A DNA stretch of 25,320 nucleotides from a virus, in the IMG/VR virus record IMGVR_UViG_3300025127_000248, positions 1 through 25,320 of that record. One strand, given 5' to 3'. Position numbers and translations under genes: made by a program. The notes beneath the pieces are model-generated. The model saw only the letters and a list, made by a program, of their open reading frames with translations, was not told where the DNA came from and did no database searches. Of the stretch, positions 13,705 through 20,885 are shown in pieces. Position 1 is the first letter of the stretch, and every line of letters begins with the position of its first letter.

Positions 13705-16548
13705 TTATCCTAGTGCAATAGCCAACGCTGTCACGTCATCGGCTGACGCAAACTGCTCACTGAGCACGCTGACGTCCATTCTTTTAATGGTTCCGCCATC
13801 ACTTATTAATAACTCATCTGTCGTCGCAAGTCCAGATGTTAGAGCCGTTTGCCCTGAAATTACATTGTCGTTTATATGTTCACTTTCAACCGCGTCATCT
13901 GCAATTTTAGCCTCTGTTATGGCATCGGCTGCAATCATGGCTGTTTCTACAGCTGTATTGGCAATAGTTACTGCACCGTTTGCTGCGATCGAAACATCGC
14001 CAGACACAGCGACAGGGTTAAAGTTTGTGCCATCAGCAACCATGATATGACCTGATGTGTTTGTGCCCATGGTAATGTCGTCACCTGATACAGTTAGATC
14101 TCCAGATATTTCCACATTACCGTTGATATCTATTGTGGTAGCGTTGATTTCTATTTCTGTATCGGACACTAGATCCAGAACACCGTCAGCTGACTGATGT
14201 ATGTATGTGCCAGAATCGCCAAACTGTAGTTGTCTTGAACTGTTCAATAACAGTGCTGTATCTGCAACGTGAGTTAGTGACACATCGCTATCTGCACCAA
14301 AGTTAAGAACAGCTGCATCAGACTCTAAAGTTAAATCGTCACCTACTGTAACGTCTCCAGCTGCTGCAATATCACCAAAAGCAACATTACCTGCACTACC
14401 ACTAAATACTTCAGAAGAGTTACTAGCATCTGCAATAAATGTAAACTTGCTTGTGCTATCATCAAAACCAAAGAAACCAATCTTAGCCGCTGAACCATTG
14501 TGATATCTAAATTCAATACCTCTATCTTTGTTATCATCAGATCCAGGAGCTGTATCACCACCCAGTGTAAAGATAGGGTCATCTATGGTAACAGTCGTGC
14601 TGTTGACCGTTGTCGTTGTACCATTGACTGTAAGATCACCACCAACGACCACTGCGCCATTGAATGTTGCCTTACCAGCGAGAGCCATATCAATATCAAG
14701 AGCTGTGATAGCAGACGATCCGTCTGTTCCTTTGATTGCAAAGTTTTTATCAGCGACACTTACTGTTAACTCAACGTCACTAGAATTGTTTGCAATATCT
14801 AAAATAGATGTGCCATCGTCTTTAAATGTTATATTGGCGCCGCCTGCATCTAAAATAATATCCGCTGTAGCATCTAAAGTGATGTTAGCTCCAGAATCTA
14901 TTTCCGCAATAACAGGAGTTGTTAATGTTTTATTTGTAAGTGTATCTGTAGTGTCTCTACCAACAAGTGTGTCTGCTGATGCAGGAAGAACAACTGTTAC
15001 GTTTCCAGAATAAGCAGAGTGTGGCGCCGCTTGTAATTGTGTGTAGTGAGCGTTAGATGACTCACAATAAAATCTAATATAAGACTCAGCACCACTGTTT
15101 TTAATAGAGATGGCACCAGACTGCATATCAATACCATTAGAACCGTCCACTCGAACGACACCTGTGCCGTTAGGTGTTAATGTAATATTACCGTTTGATA
15201 CGGAGACAATGTCCTCACCGTTTACATCCAGTGATCCACCAAGTTGTGGAGTTGTGTCTTCAACAACGTTTGATAATGATGCACCAGATGCAGCAAGGCC
15301 AGATACAATTGTACTTCTTGTGATTTTTTTAAGTCCACCACCTGATGTGTCAACAGCTAAAAATACATCATCGTTTGCAACTGTTGATATTTCAGACAAC
15401 GATCCAACAGCCACTGGATTAAAGTTTGTGCCGTCTGCAATAAGTAAGTGACCAGCTGTATTGGTTCCCATCGTTAAATCGTCACCTGAGATTGTAAGAT
15501 CCCCTGCAATTGTAACATCTGCACCACTAAACGTTAGCGCAGTGGTTGTCCCTGATTTAATTATTAAATTACCAGAAGTGTTGGTTGCGCTACCAAAAGT
15601 TGTCCCGCCATCTTTAAAGAAAACATCACCACCGTCCGCATCAAGTATAATATCACCCGGAGCGTCCAGTGTGACATCCGTGGTGCCATTGGATACAATG
15701 TCAAGAGTTGTTGTGCCTCCATCTTTTACGGTAACGTTGGCACCATCTGCATCTAAAATAATATCGCCCGCAACATCAAGAGTTAAATCTCCTGATGACA
15801 GGTCAATCTCTGTGCCATCAATTGTGATGTTATCTACAACAACGCCACTGTTTGCTGTGACAGACGTAGCTGCAAATGTTCCGTTGAGCGTTAGCCCTGT
15901 ATCGGCAGCATGAGTCAATGTAATTTCGTTATCTGCTCCAAAACCAAGAACAGCACTATCACTGTCTAATTTTAAATCATTACTGACTGTGACTGCTGTC
16001 GACGCATTAAGATCAATGGTGGCCTCACCATCTATACGTAATACACCGTTAGAGCTTTGTTGTACAAAGCTTGCAGCATCACCAAATGTTAATTTGTTTG
16101 TAGAGTTTAGTGTAAGCCCTGTGCCGTCTGTGTGAGTTAAAGTGGTGTCAGAGTCTGCACCAAACTTTAATACAGCAGAGTCTGATCCAAGTATAAGATC
16201 ATCTGGTAGTGTGACATCAGCATTGTTGTCTTCAAACACAGCTTTGCTTGCTGGTTGTGTACAAAATACATCTTTTGTTCCTGCGCTAAAAGTTACTGCA
16301 CTGTTGCTGTTAGAGCTTGATAAGACAGTTGTTCTTGAAAGTGTGTCTGTTGATGCATCAGTAACTGTGCCAATACCTATCTCAAACTCTGCTGATGTTC
16401 TGTGAACGATTGCATAATAAGTTACGTTGCCATCACCGATACCAGATACAAAAGTTCTAAAACCAGATACAGCCCCATCTAAATTAAGGGTGCCTGTCCC
16501 TGTGGTCGTTGTTGTTTCTCTTACTCTGTCTGCTACTGCAAATGCCAT
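13705..16548 (-). CDS. Long repetitive tail fibre / stalk protein
   Basis: The protein has 947 residues. Residues 1-105 (MAFAVADRVRETTTTTGTGT, then LDGAVSGFRTFVSGIGDGN and KDVFCTQPASKAV) are a widespread phage fibre N-terminal domain known to me from many marine phages. The body contains three repeat types: SDSAVLxFGAD-LTH-LN at 117-150, 191-222 and 738-769; GDIILDADG-KDGGTT at 261-283, 298-317 and 562-585; and SGDD(L/I)TMGTNT-DGTNFNPVAV at 348-381 and 815-848. A non-repetitive segment (about 640-725, with DDPIFTLGGDTAPGSDDNKD) resembles structural proteins of cyanophages. The C-terminus carries 'LATTDELLISDGGTIKRMDV' (907-926). The extended beta-repeat layout fits a long stalk. The upstream Shine-Dalgarno is weak, so coupling to the preceding gene may drive translation. 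Confidence 0.85.
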   Translation of the reverse strand: MAFAVADRVRETTTTTGTGTLNLDGAVSGFRTFVSGIGDGNVTYYAIVHRTSAEFEIGIGTVTDASTDTLSRTTVLSSSNSNSAVTFSAGTKDVFCTQPASKAVFEDNNADVTLPDDLILGSDSAVLKFGADSDTTLTHTDGTGLTLNSTNKLTFGDAASFVQQSSNGVLRIDGEATIDLNASTAVTVSNDLKLDSDSAVLGFGADNEITLTHAADTGLTLNGTFAATSVTANSGVVVDNITIDGTEIDLSSGDLTLDVAGDIILDADGANVTVKDGGTTTLDIVSNGTTDVTLDAPGDIILDADGGDVFFKDGGTTFGSATNTSGNLIIKSGTTTALTFSGADVTIAGDLTISGDDLTMGTNTAGHLLIADGTNFNPVAVGSLSEISTVANDDVFLAVDTSGGGLKKITRSTIVSGLAASGASLSNVVEDTTPQLGGSLDVNGEDIVSVSNGNITLTPNGTGVVRVDGSNGIDMQSGAISIKNSGAESYIRFYCESSNAHYTQLQAAPHSAYSGNVTVVLPASADTLVGRDTTDTLTNKTLTTPVIAEIDSGANITLDATADIILDAGGANITFKDDGTSILDIANNSSDVELTVSVADKNFAIKGTDGSSAITALDIDMALAGKATFNGAVVVGGDLTVNGTTTTVNSTTVTIDDPIFTLGGDTAPGSDDNKDRGIEFRYHNGSAAKIGFFGFDDSTSKFTFIADASNSSEVFSGSAGNVAFGDIAAAGDVTVGDDLTLESDAAVLNFGADSDVSLTHVADTALLLNSSRQLQFGDSGTYIHQSADGVLDLVSDTEIEINATTIDINGNVEISGDLTVSGDDITMGTNTSGHIMVADGTNFNPVAVSGDVSIAANGAVTIANTAVETAMIAADAITEAKIADDAVESEHINDNVISGQTALTSGLATTDELLISDGGTIKRMDVSVLSEQFASADDVTALAIALG
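14005..14106 (-). repeat. Long-fibre repeat C, second copy
   Basis: This encodes residues 815-848 of the 947-residue fibre (SGDLTVSGDDITMGTNTSGH, then ADGTNFNPVAV). It is similar in DNA and protein to 15406-15507, 1.4 kb away, with substitutions mostly at third positions. The two copies bracket most of the variable central part of the fibre. Confidence 0.7.
15406..15507 (-). repeat. Long-fibre repeat C, first copy
   Basis: This encodes residues 348-381 of the 947-residue fibre (AGDLTISGDDLTMGTNTAGH, then ADGTNFNPVAV). It is the partner of the copy at 14005-14106 and lies in direct orientation to it, so recombination between the two could delete or swap about 1.4 kb in frame. Confidence 0.7.
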
Positions 16549-16550
16549 AA

Positions 16551-17165
16551 TTACACCGTAAAGCTGTTTGTTCTTCTAAGAGCTAATTCTTTGTTCACCG
16601 TTGCCACTGCTTCCTGATATCGTTTTTCATACAATTGAAGCATTTGAGGGTTTTTATCATAAACCGCAGCTTCTATCAATGAACCATATAACAAAGCATC
16701 GTATGCATTGTCTGTTAACCAGTTTGTTGTATTGCTTCCTGATAGTGAACTAAATCTTGTTCTGTAGTTTATCTCAACCGTAAGTGCAGCGTCAGGAGTT
16801 GGAGCGATAATATAAAAATCATTATCCCAATCTGCATAATATTTTGGAGTGCTAGTGCTTGTCCGTGTGGGCCAGTATTCGTTTATGTATCCAACATCTC
16901 TGTATTCCAATGCTGTCCTAGCCGAGGCTGAGGACAGCACCTGAAAGGAAATGATCGTGATTAGATCAGTTGGCTTCGTCACAAAGGCATCGCCGATAGT
17001 TAACGTAGCATTTTGATGTTTGTACAATTCGGGAACATTGTCAAGTTCTCTTCCTAGTCTGCGTTCTGCTGTGTCAATAAACTGAGGACTTTCCGATGCA
17101 AAATCAGAACTATTGTTTTCTGTTAAATCTATTAAATCTTGTTTTAATTGATTAAATGAAGTCAT
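16551..17165 (-). CDS. Adaptor-like virion protein (second neck/tail adaptor)
   Basis: The protein has 204 residues; the ATG overlaps the upstream TGA (ATGA). The N-terminus is helical (FNQLKQDLIDLTENNSSDF), followed by 'FIDTAERRLGRELDN', a beta region with DLITIISFQVLS and 'TPKYYADWDNDFYIIAPTPD' (about residues 105-124), and a helical C-terminus with 'WLTDNAYDALLYGSLIEAAV'. The pattern of N-terminal helices, beta core with 'P.Y.....D...I.P.P', and C-terminal 'A.LYG.L.EA......P......E..Y' is one I know from phage adaptor proteins, including the SU10-type adaptor. It lies directly before the long fibre gene. A second, gp4-like adaptor is encoded at 23645-24316. Placement in the neck or tail is likely; the exact ring is not determinable. 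Confidence 0.8.
   Translation of the reverse strand: MTSFNQLKQDLIDLTENNSSDFASESPQFIDTAERRLGRELDNVPELYKHQNATLTIGDAFVTKPTDLITIISFQVLSSASARTALEYRDVGYINEYWPTRTSTSTPKYYADWDNDFYIIAPTPDAALTVEINYRTRFSSLSGSNTTNWLTDNAYDALLYGSLIEAAVYDKNPQMLQLYEKRYQEAVATVNKELALRRTNSFTV
16911..16939. repeat. Strong intragenic hairpin in the adaptor gene
   Basis: TGCTGTCCT (16911-16919) pairs with AGGACAGCA (16931-16939). The intervening 11 nt can extend the stem by three further pairs (AGC 16920-16922 with GCT 16927-16929) across one bulged base, leaving a four-base loop. The stem has twelve pairs in total. It is in the coding sequence around residues 76-85 of the adaptor gene (L, S, A-rich codons). No T-run follows on the transcribed strand. 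Confidence 0.6.
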
Positions 17166-17494
17166 GATACAGTCACTGTTCCTAATTCAAAGTTTGCTGT
17201 TAAATCTTTAGCAACAGTAGAGGGTTGCGTTCCTCCCGTTGCAGTTGATGTAAAAATAGTGTCGGCGCCTCTGCCGATAAAAACTCTAATAACGTGTTGT
17301 TCTTGTGGCCTTGCATTTTCTAATGCTTGAGCATCGGCCGCAACAGGACTTGGTTCAAGCTGTGGATGTTTTCTTTCAAACTCAGACTTGTGCACTAGCG
17401 AGCCGTTCCATTCTTTTACCATTTCTTTATATGGAAAAGCTACACCGCTTCTGTCAGATATTGCCTGTGAATATTTACCTCTTGCTCTTGCCAT
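17162..17494 (-). CDS. Conserved small virion protein (SDRSG..FPY..M family)
   Basis: The protein has 110 residues, from an ATG 1 nt after the upstream stop to a TGA overlapping the adaptor start (ATGA). The N-terminus reads MARARGKYSQAISDRSGVAF followed by PYKEMVKEWNG, VHKSEFERKHPQLEP. I recognise 'GK....I.DRSG..FPY.EM..EWNG..VH.SEFE.K.PQL.P' as a common short phage structural protein that often lies near adaptor and tail genes. The second half is beta-rich with 'VIRVFIGRGADTIFTST'. In this window it lies between the membrane/coiled-coil protein and the adaptor. It probably belongs to the neck or tail, but its position in the particle is unknown to me. Confidence 0.8.
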   Translation of the reverse strand: MARARGKYSQAISDRSGVAFPYKEMVKEWNGSLVHKSEFERKHPQLEPSPVAADAQALENARPQEQHVIRVFIGRGADTIFTSTATGGTQPSTVAKDLTANFELGTVTVS

Positions 17495-17495
17495 A

Positions 17496-17774
17496 CTAAT
17501 TTAATAATGGGTTGTCTTGCTCTGCTTTTAGCTCTTCTATTTTTGCATCAAGAAACTTGATAGCTGCATCGTTAATTTTTACATCAGCTTTAATTTCTTC
17601 TAGTTCTTTGATAATACCTGATAAATCTACAGTTTCATTCACCACAAACTCTTTGTTTTCTAATTGTGCAATACGATTATTGAACTCACCCCACGCCATG
17701 AAGCCACCACCAATGGCGCCAATGACACCAAGTAGTGCAGCATACGACGATAATTTACTGAACATTTCTTGCAT
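17496..17774 (-). CDS. One-helix membrane protein with C-terminal coiled coil
   Basis: The protein has 92 residues, with GGAG 7 nt before the ATG and a 20-nt overlap with the end of the acidic exported protein gene. Residues 8-28 (LSSYAALLGVIGAIGGGFMA) form a single Gly/Ala-rich transmembrane segment. Residues 33-88 are an acidic coiled coil (RIAQLENKEF, IIKELEEIKADVKINDAAIK, AKIEELKAEQ). This topology, a short N-terminus, one membrane helix and a coiled coil, is that of inner-membrane spanins and of small membrane anchors such as XhlA-type proteins. It is 5 kb from the lysis genes but next to two exported proteins, so it could anchor or partner them. I favour an envelope protein of unknown function. 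Confidence 0.7.
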   Translation of the reverse strand: MQEMFSKLSSYAALLGVIGAIGGGFMAWGEFNNRIAQLENKEFVVNETVDLSGIIKELEEIKADVKINDAAIKFLDAKIEELKAEQDNPLLN

Positions 17775-19443
17775 TTAATAACTCCATAAGGTTTCTATAG
17801 GCATCACTGGTCTTTTTCTTGGCGTTTTGCACCTTAATTTGATGCTGTACGACAGGGTCTGTGCCCGCGATGCTCACTTGCCTAGCATATATTGTTTTGT
17901 CGTAGCTTTCAAGACTAGCTTGCATAAAGAAAGCAGGGTCTCCGCTGGGCAACTGACGACTATCAAACAGAGCAGCGTTGGTATCAAAATAGCTAGAAAT
18001 GTCTGCTTGCGTGGCTGTCATCTCACGAGACACAACTTCGTTAATTACATCGAGTGTGACACTGACTCTTTGCATTTCGTTCTTTATCTTGCTTTGTATG
18101 GCCTTTTCTATGGCTGCAACCTTTATATCTAAATCAACTTCCACATCTGAGCTAGGTTGTTCTTGAGCTGGCTCCTGGATTGCTTCTTCTTGTTGGGCAA
18201 TCTCTGCTGTCGGTGCTGGTTCGTCTGCAACAACTTCTTCGCTGCTGGGTTGCTCTGCAATTTCTTCATTTACTATTTCCTCTTCAATTGGTTCTTCTTT
18301 TACTTCTTCCATCGCAGGTTTTTCTTCGATGGGCTCAGGTTCTGTTTCCATAACAACTTCTTCAAAGACCTCTTCGATAAACTCTTCTTGCATCTCCTCT
18401 GTAAATTCTTCTGTAAACATATCCTCCATAACTATATCTTCCATATACACCTCCTCCATCGGAGGCAGTTCTTCAAATAATTCTACATTAGAATCATTCC
18501 AATCTAAATCTTCAACCATAACAACATCGACTGGAATAAACTCCTCCATGATAGGCTCTTCGAAATAGTCATCTTCAAAAAAAAATTCATCCATCGCAAC
18601 TATGTCAAACTCTTCTACGACCTCTATCTCTTCAAAGACAGGATTGAATGTGTATTCAATTTCTGGTGGTGGTGCAAGAAATATATCTTCTGGTATTGTA
18701 AACTCCATCAACTCAAACTGCTCTAGTTGTTCCTGCACGTCTTCTATCTCGTCTTGACCAGGACAGGTTGGTGGGTTCTTTTGCCAACAATAAACCACAC
18801 TAGTGGACGTGGTGGTTGATAATGTGTTGTAATCAACAGTGACTACAGGATCACGTACGTCAACACCTGCATGCCCTCCGTTGTAATTTTTGTTGCCTTG
18901 TATATCAAAACTAAATCTTACAGTAAGTGTGCCGTGCTGGTTTTGTGCATCTGGTGCAAGTGTAAGCTGATTAGAATATGGATTGGTTTGATAGTTATGA
19001 TTTGTTGTGTCATAAAATGTTGTGCTTTGTGTTGTTGTATCAACACCGTTGGTTGCAGTTTGTGTAAGTGTGACTGTTGACTCGACAGGGTTCCACCATC
19101 GTATCTGTGCACCAAAGGTAGATGTAAAACCAAGTTGTAATTCTTCTAACGACAAATGATCGTCAGAGTCTATTGTTGTTTCTGCATACTTGCCGTCCTT
19201 GCCGGTCAACCAAGTTGACTCGTTGATGTCAGAGCTATCAGGAAACATTGTGCCTACCCAGCTGCCGTCGTCAAAGTCTTGTGAAACTAAGTTGCCTGTG
19301 CTTGCAGGATTGCCAGACGTGATAGTTGTAATAGTTGTAGTGTCACCAACATTGGGTGTATCTTCAAGAATTACGTCTGTGCTATTCGCTGCCGAGCTTA
19401 ACAGGATTGTCGTTGCCGTCAGTAATATAAGCTTCCTTCTCAT
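17755..19443 (-). CDS. Exported protein with signal peptide and very acidic central region
   Basis: The protein has 562 residues. GGAGG lies 6 nt before the ATG at 19443, inside the preceding gene, giving a 62-nt overlap. Residues 1-21 (MRRKLILLTATTILLSSAAN) are a classical signal peptide: basic start, hydrophobic core, small residues at the end. Residues 22-215 form a Thr/Asn/Asp-rich beta domain. C219 and C227 flank KNPPT. Residues 231-374 contain no Lys, Arg or His and are built from Glu, Asp, Met, Phe, Ile, Val and Pro; low-complexity acidic sequence continues to about 440. Residues 440-562 are an ordinary helical domain with normal charge. I recognise no family. Export by the host Sec system and an acidic linker between two folded domains are supported; the function is unknown. 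Confidence 0.8.
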   Translation of the reverse strand: MRRKLILLTATTILLSSAANSTDVILEDTPNVGDTTTITTITSGNPASTGNLVSQDFDDGSWVGTMFPDSSDINESTWLTGKDGKYAETTIDSDDHLSLEELQLGFTSTFGAQIRWWNPVESTVTLTQTATNGVDTTTQSTTFYDTTNHNYQTNPYSNQLTLAPDAQNQHGTLTVRFSFDIQGNKNYNGGHAGVDVRDPVVTVDYNTLSTTTSTSVVYCWQKNPPTCPGQDEIEDVQEQLEQFELMEFTIPEDIFLAPPPEIEYTFNPVFEEIEVVEEFDIVAMDEFFFEDDYFEEPIMEEFIPVDVVMVEDLDWNDSNVELFEELPPMEEVYMEDIVMEDMFTEEFTEEMQEEFIEEVFEEVVMETEPEPIEEKPAMEEVKEEPIEEEIVNEEIAEQPSSEEVVADEPAPTAEIAQQEEAIQEPAQEQPSSDVEVDLDIKVAAIEKAIQSKIKNEMQRVSVTLDVINEVVSREMTATQADISSYFDTNAALFDSRQLPSGDPAFFMQASLESYDKTIYARQVSIAGTDPVVQHQIKVQNAKKKTSDAYRNLMELLNARNVQ

Positions 19444-20104
19444 CTAGTCCCTCCAAAATTTTATTGTCAACCTTTTCCATGTAACGCAGAGCTTTTGTAT
19501 ACTCTTCGTAATCTGGTCTTTGTTGGTCGTACTTGTTCCATTCTTCTAGTGCTTGATCACCAATTTTACCGTTAAATGGACACGGGGTTCCAGCATGAGC
19601 CATGGCTGAGAATACTCTGCTATCTTGACAAAGTATAGATACAGCTGCAACTTTCATGTTAAAATCAAATAATAATTTAGATAGTTTCATTCTTTCACAA
19701 TTCATATCACGCTTTGTGATACCAATGCTGCCACCTATCAGCGGCTTTTGTATTCCGAGTCCTACACCAACAGTGCAAAGATCTTGTGACATCGCAGATA
19801 TACCTGGCGCTGATGCTGACGGCACAGTTCTGGTGTCGCCTGTGTAGCTGTTGTTATTGTTTGTTGTAGAATTGTTTGTAGTTGTAGATGATGACGAACC
19901 CGATTGATAATTTGTTGTTGCCTCACTGTGGTAGCCACCTGTGATTGCAGTGTTTGTAGCTGACGATCCTGTTGTGGATTGTGTGTTAGTTGTGGCTCCA
20001 GCTCCTGTCACGTCTGCTATCGCTGAATCCATCATAGTGCTTAAACCCCAAAGAAAAATGGTTGTTATCACAACAGCTATTGAAACATTTTTTAACATTT
20101 CCAT
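19382..20104 (-). CDS. Exported or membrane-anchored protein with N/T/S-rich linker and conserved Cys domain
   Basis: The protein has 240 residues, with AAGGAAAAG before the ATG and a 13-nt overlap with the preceding basic-protein gene. Residues 6-25 are hydrophobic (NVSIAVVITTIFLWGLSTMM), with a plausible signal cleavage after AIA at residue 30. Residues 31-97 are low-complexity Thr/Asn/Ser/Gly. Residues 98-182 form a conserved-looking domain with four cysteines (C110, C136, C159, C175): SAMSQDLC, DMNCERMKLSKLLFD, MKVAAVSILCQDSRVF and AGTPCPFNGKIG. I recall this domain from marine phage proteins with the same N/T-rich lead but know of no function. The last 55 residues are charged and helical. 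The four Cys could form disulfides if exported. The next gene starts inside this one. Confidence 0.8.
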   Translation of the reverse strand: MEMLKNVSIAVVITTIFLWGLSTMMDSAIADVTGAGATTNTQSTTGSSATNTAITGGYHSEATTNYQSGSSSSTTTNNSTTNNNNSYTGDTRTVPSASAPGISAMSQDLCTVGVGLGIQKPLIGGSIGITKRDMNCERMKLSKLLFDFNMKVAAVSILCQDSRVFSAMAHAGTPCPFNGKIGDQALEEWNKYDQQRPDYEEYTKALRYMEKVDNKILEGLDEKEAYITDGNDNPVKLGSE

Positions 20105-20376
20105 CTTTTCCTTGCTTGCCTTAATCTAGAGTTAGGATTTCTTGCAGCTTTTGGAAACTTTTTCATTTGTCCTGCACTACGTGCACAAAATGATTTACGC
20201 CTCTTTGCAGCTTTACTACCAGCTTTTACTTTTCCTGTCACTGCTGTTTTTAATTTACTTCCAGGATTTGCTCTTCTGTATGCAGCCACACCTGCACGTG
20301 TCATGCCTGCGCCTTTTTTTGTAGGCCTAAAATTTTTTTTATTTCTAGCCGGCATTTTATCTCTTTTTCTTGCCAC
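20092..20376 (-). CDS. Very basic small protein, RKSFCAR / DUF6321-like
   Basis: The protein has 94 residues from a GTG at 20376 with AGGAG 6 nt upstream; an ATG at 20355 (MPARNKKNF) would give 87 residues. About a third of residues are Lys or Arg and there is one acidic residue. Motifs are 'KKGAGMTRAGVAAYRRANPG' (20-39), 'GSKAAKRRKSFCARSAGQ' and a C-terminal 'NPNSRLRQARKRWKC'. From memory, 'GAGMT..GV.AYRR.NPGSKL.TAV' is the DUF6321 type found in phages, and 'RKSFCAR......P.SR....R.W.C' recurs in phage and large-virus proteins. The two Cys (C64 and C94) might bind metal or crosslink. It is the last of six basic genes. A nucleic-acid-binding or virion-packed role is inference. Confidence 0.8.
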   Translation of the reverse strand: MARKRDKMPARNKKNFRPTKKGAGMTRAGVAAYRRANPGSKLKTAVTGKVKAGSKAAKRRKSFCARSAGQMKKFPKAARNPNSRLRQARKRWKC

Positions 20377-20581
20377 TACGTTCTCCTAATAATACTTTGA
20401 ATTTTTGCACACGATTACGTGCGTTGCGCTCAGACCTAGCGTTCTTTTTGTCTAATGCAGTTTTAACATCTCTACGAGCTTTCATCAACCCTTTTACAAG
20501 CTTGCGCTTGCGAGGAGAGTCTTTCAACGGAGATTTCTTATACTTTTTTCCTTTTACGATTATGTGTTTTGCGGATGGCAT
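20357..20581 (-). CDS. Very basic small protein, unassigned
   Basis: The protein has 74 residues, with GAGG 6 nt before the ATG. It overlaps the end of the preceding gene by 44 nt and the start of the next by 20 nt. It is Lys/Arg-rich throughout with very few acidic residues: MPSAKHIIVKGKKYKKSPLK at the start, then 'SPRKRKLVKGLMKARRDVKT', and 'ERSGKKKR' at the end. The middle is likely a single amphipathic basic helix. I do not recognise a family. Two-sided overlap with other basic genes, each with its own Shine-Dalgarno, supports it being real. Confidence 0.7.
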   Translation of the reverse strand: MPSAKHIIVKGKKYKKSPLKDSPRKRKLVKGLMKARRDVKTALDKKNARSERNARNRVQKFKVLLGERSGKKKR

Positions 20582-20885
20582 CTTTACCTCGTTTAAATAT
20601 GCTGGCTACCTGTGTTTTGCCCATAACTTTGGCACGTTGTTCGCCAACTGTTAAGATTTGTATTTTGCGCGCAAACGGTTTAGATACCTTTTTGACCTTC
20701 GCCACAGTCTTCCTGGCATCTTGCGGAGTCGCGAACGCAATACGTACAGTGTCCTTCGGATTTTCATCTGTGTATAGTCTCCTTCCTGATCCCTTTGGTT
20801 TTTTACCTGTGCCTACTTTTGGGTCTCTTCTTTTCTTTCTCCCAGTAGAAATTTGTTTTCTCATCTGAGATCTGTTGATTACCAT
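20538..20885 (-). CDS. Very basic small phage protein (GSGRRLYTDENPKDT type)
   Basis: The protein has 115 residues; its ATG overlaps the preceding stop (TAATG). The N-terminus is basic and probably disordered (RKQISTGRKKRRDPKVGTGK). It is followed by 'KPKGSGRRLYTDENPKDTV' (29-47), 'RIAFATPQDARKTVAKVKKV' (48-67) and 'KPFARKIQILTVGEQRAKVMGK'. The central part looks like a small alpha/beta domain. The C-terminus is basic again (RKTHNRKRKKV). I have seen this central sequence type in marine phage proteins of unknown function. Unlike the neighbours it has no Cys. It could be a structured nucleic-acid-binding or head-associated protein. Confidence 0.75.
   Translation of the reverse strand: MVINRSQMRKQISTGRKKRRDPKVGTGKKPKGSGRRLYTDENPKDTVRIAFATPQDARKTVAKVKKVSKPFARKIQILTVGEQRAKVMGKTQVASIFKRGKDAIRKTHNRKRKKV

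Noticed and set aside
14528-15013. Long plus-strand ORFs opposite the 947-residue fibre (also 15461-15913, 15110-15451)
   Set aside because: They arise from the Thr/Asp/Gly-rich repeat codons of the fibre read in antisense; they are Ser/Val/Pro-rich, lack Shine-Dalgarno sequences and share no family pattern.
18157-18480. Plus-strand ORF with many Phe, Cys and Leu opposite the acidic exported protein
   Set aside because: Glu codons (GAA) read antisense become Phe (TTC), which accounts for the hydrophobic sequence. No start signal is present.
17755-19443. Acidic protein considered as an anti-restriction DNA mimic
   Set aside because: The signal peptide directs it out of the cytoplasm and the acidic part is low-complexity instead of a folded DNA-mimic domain, so this function is not supported.
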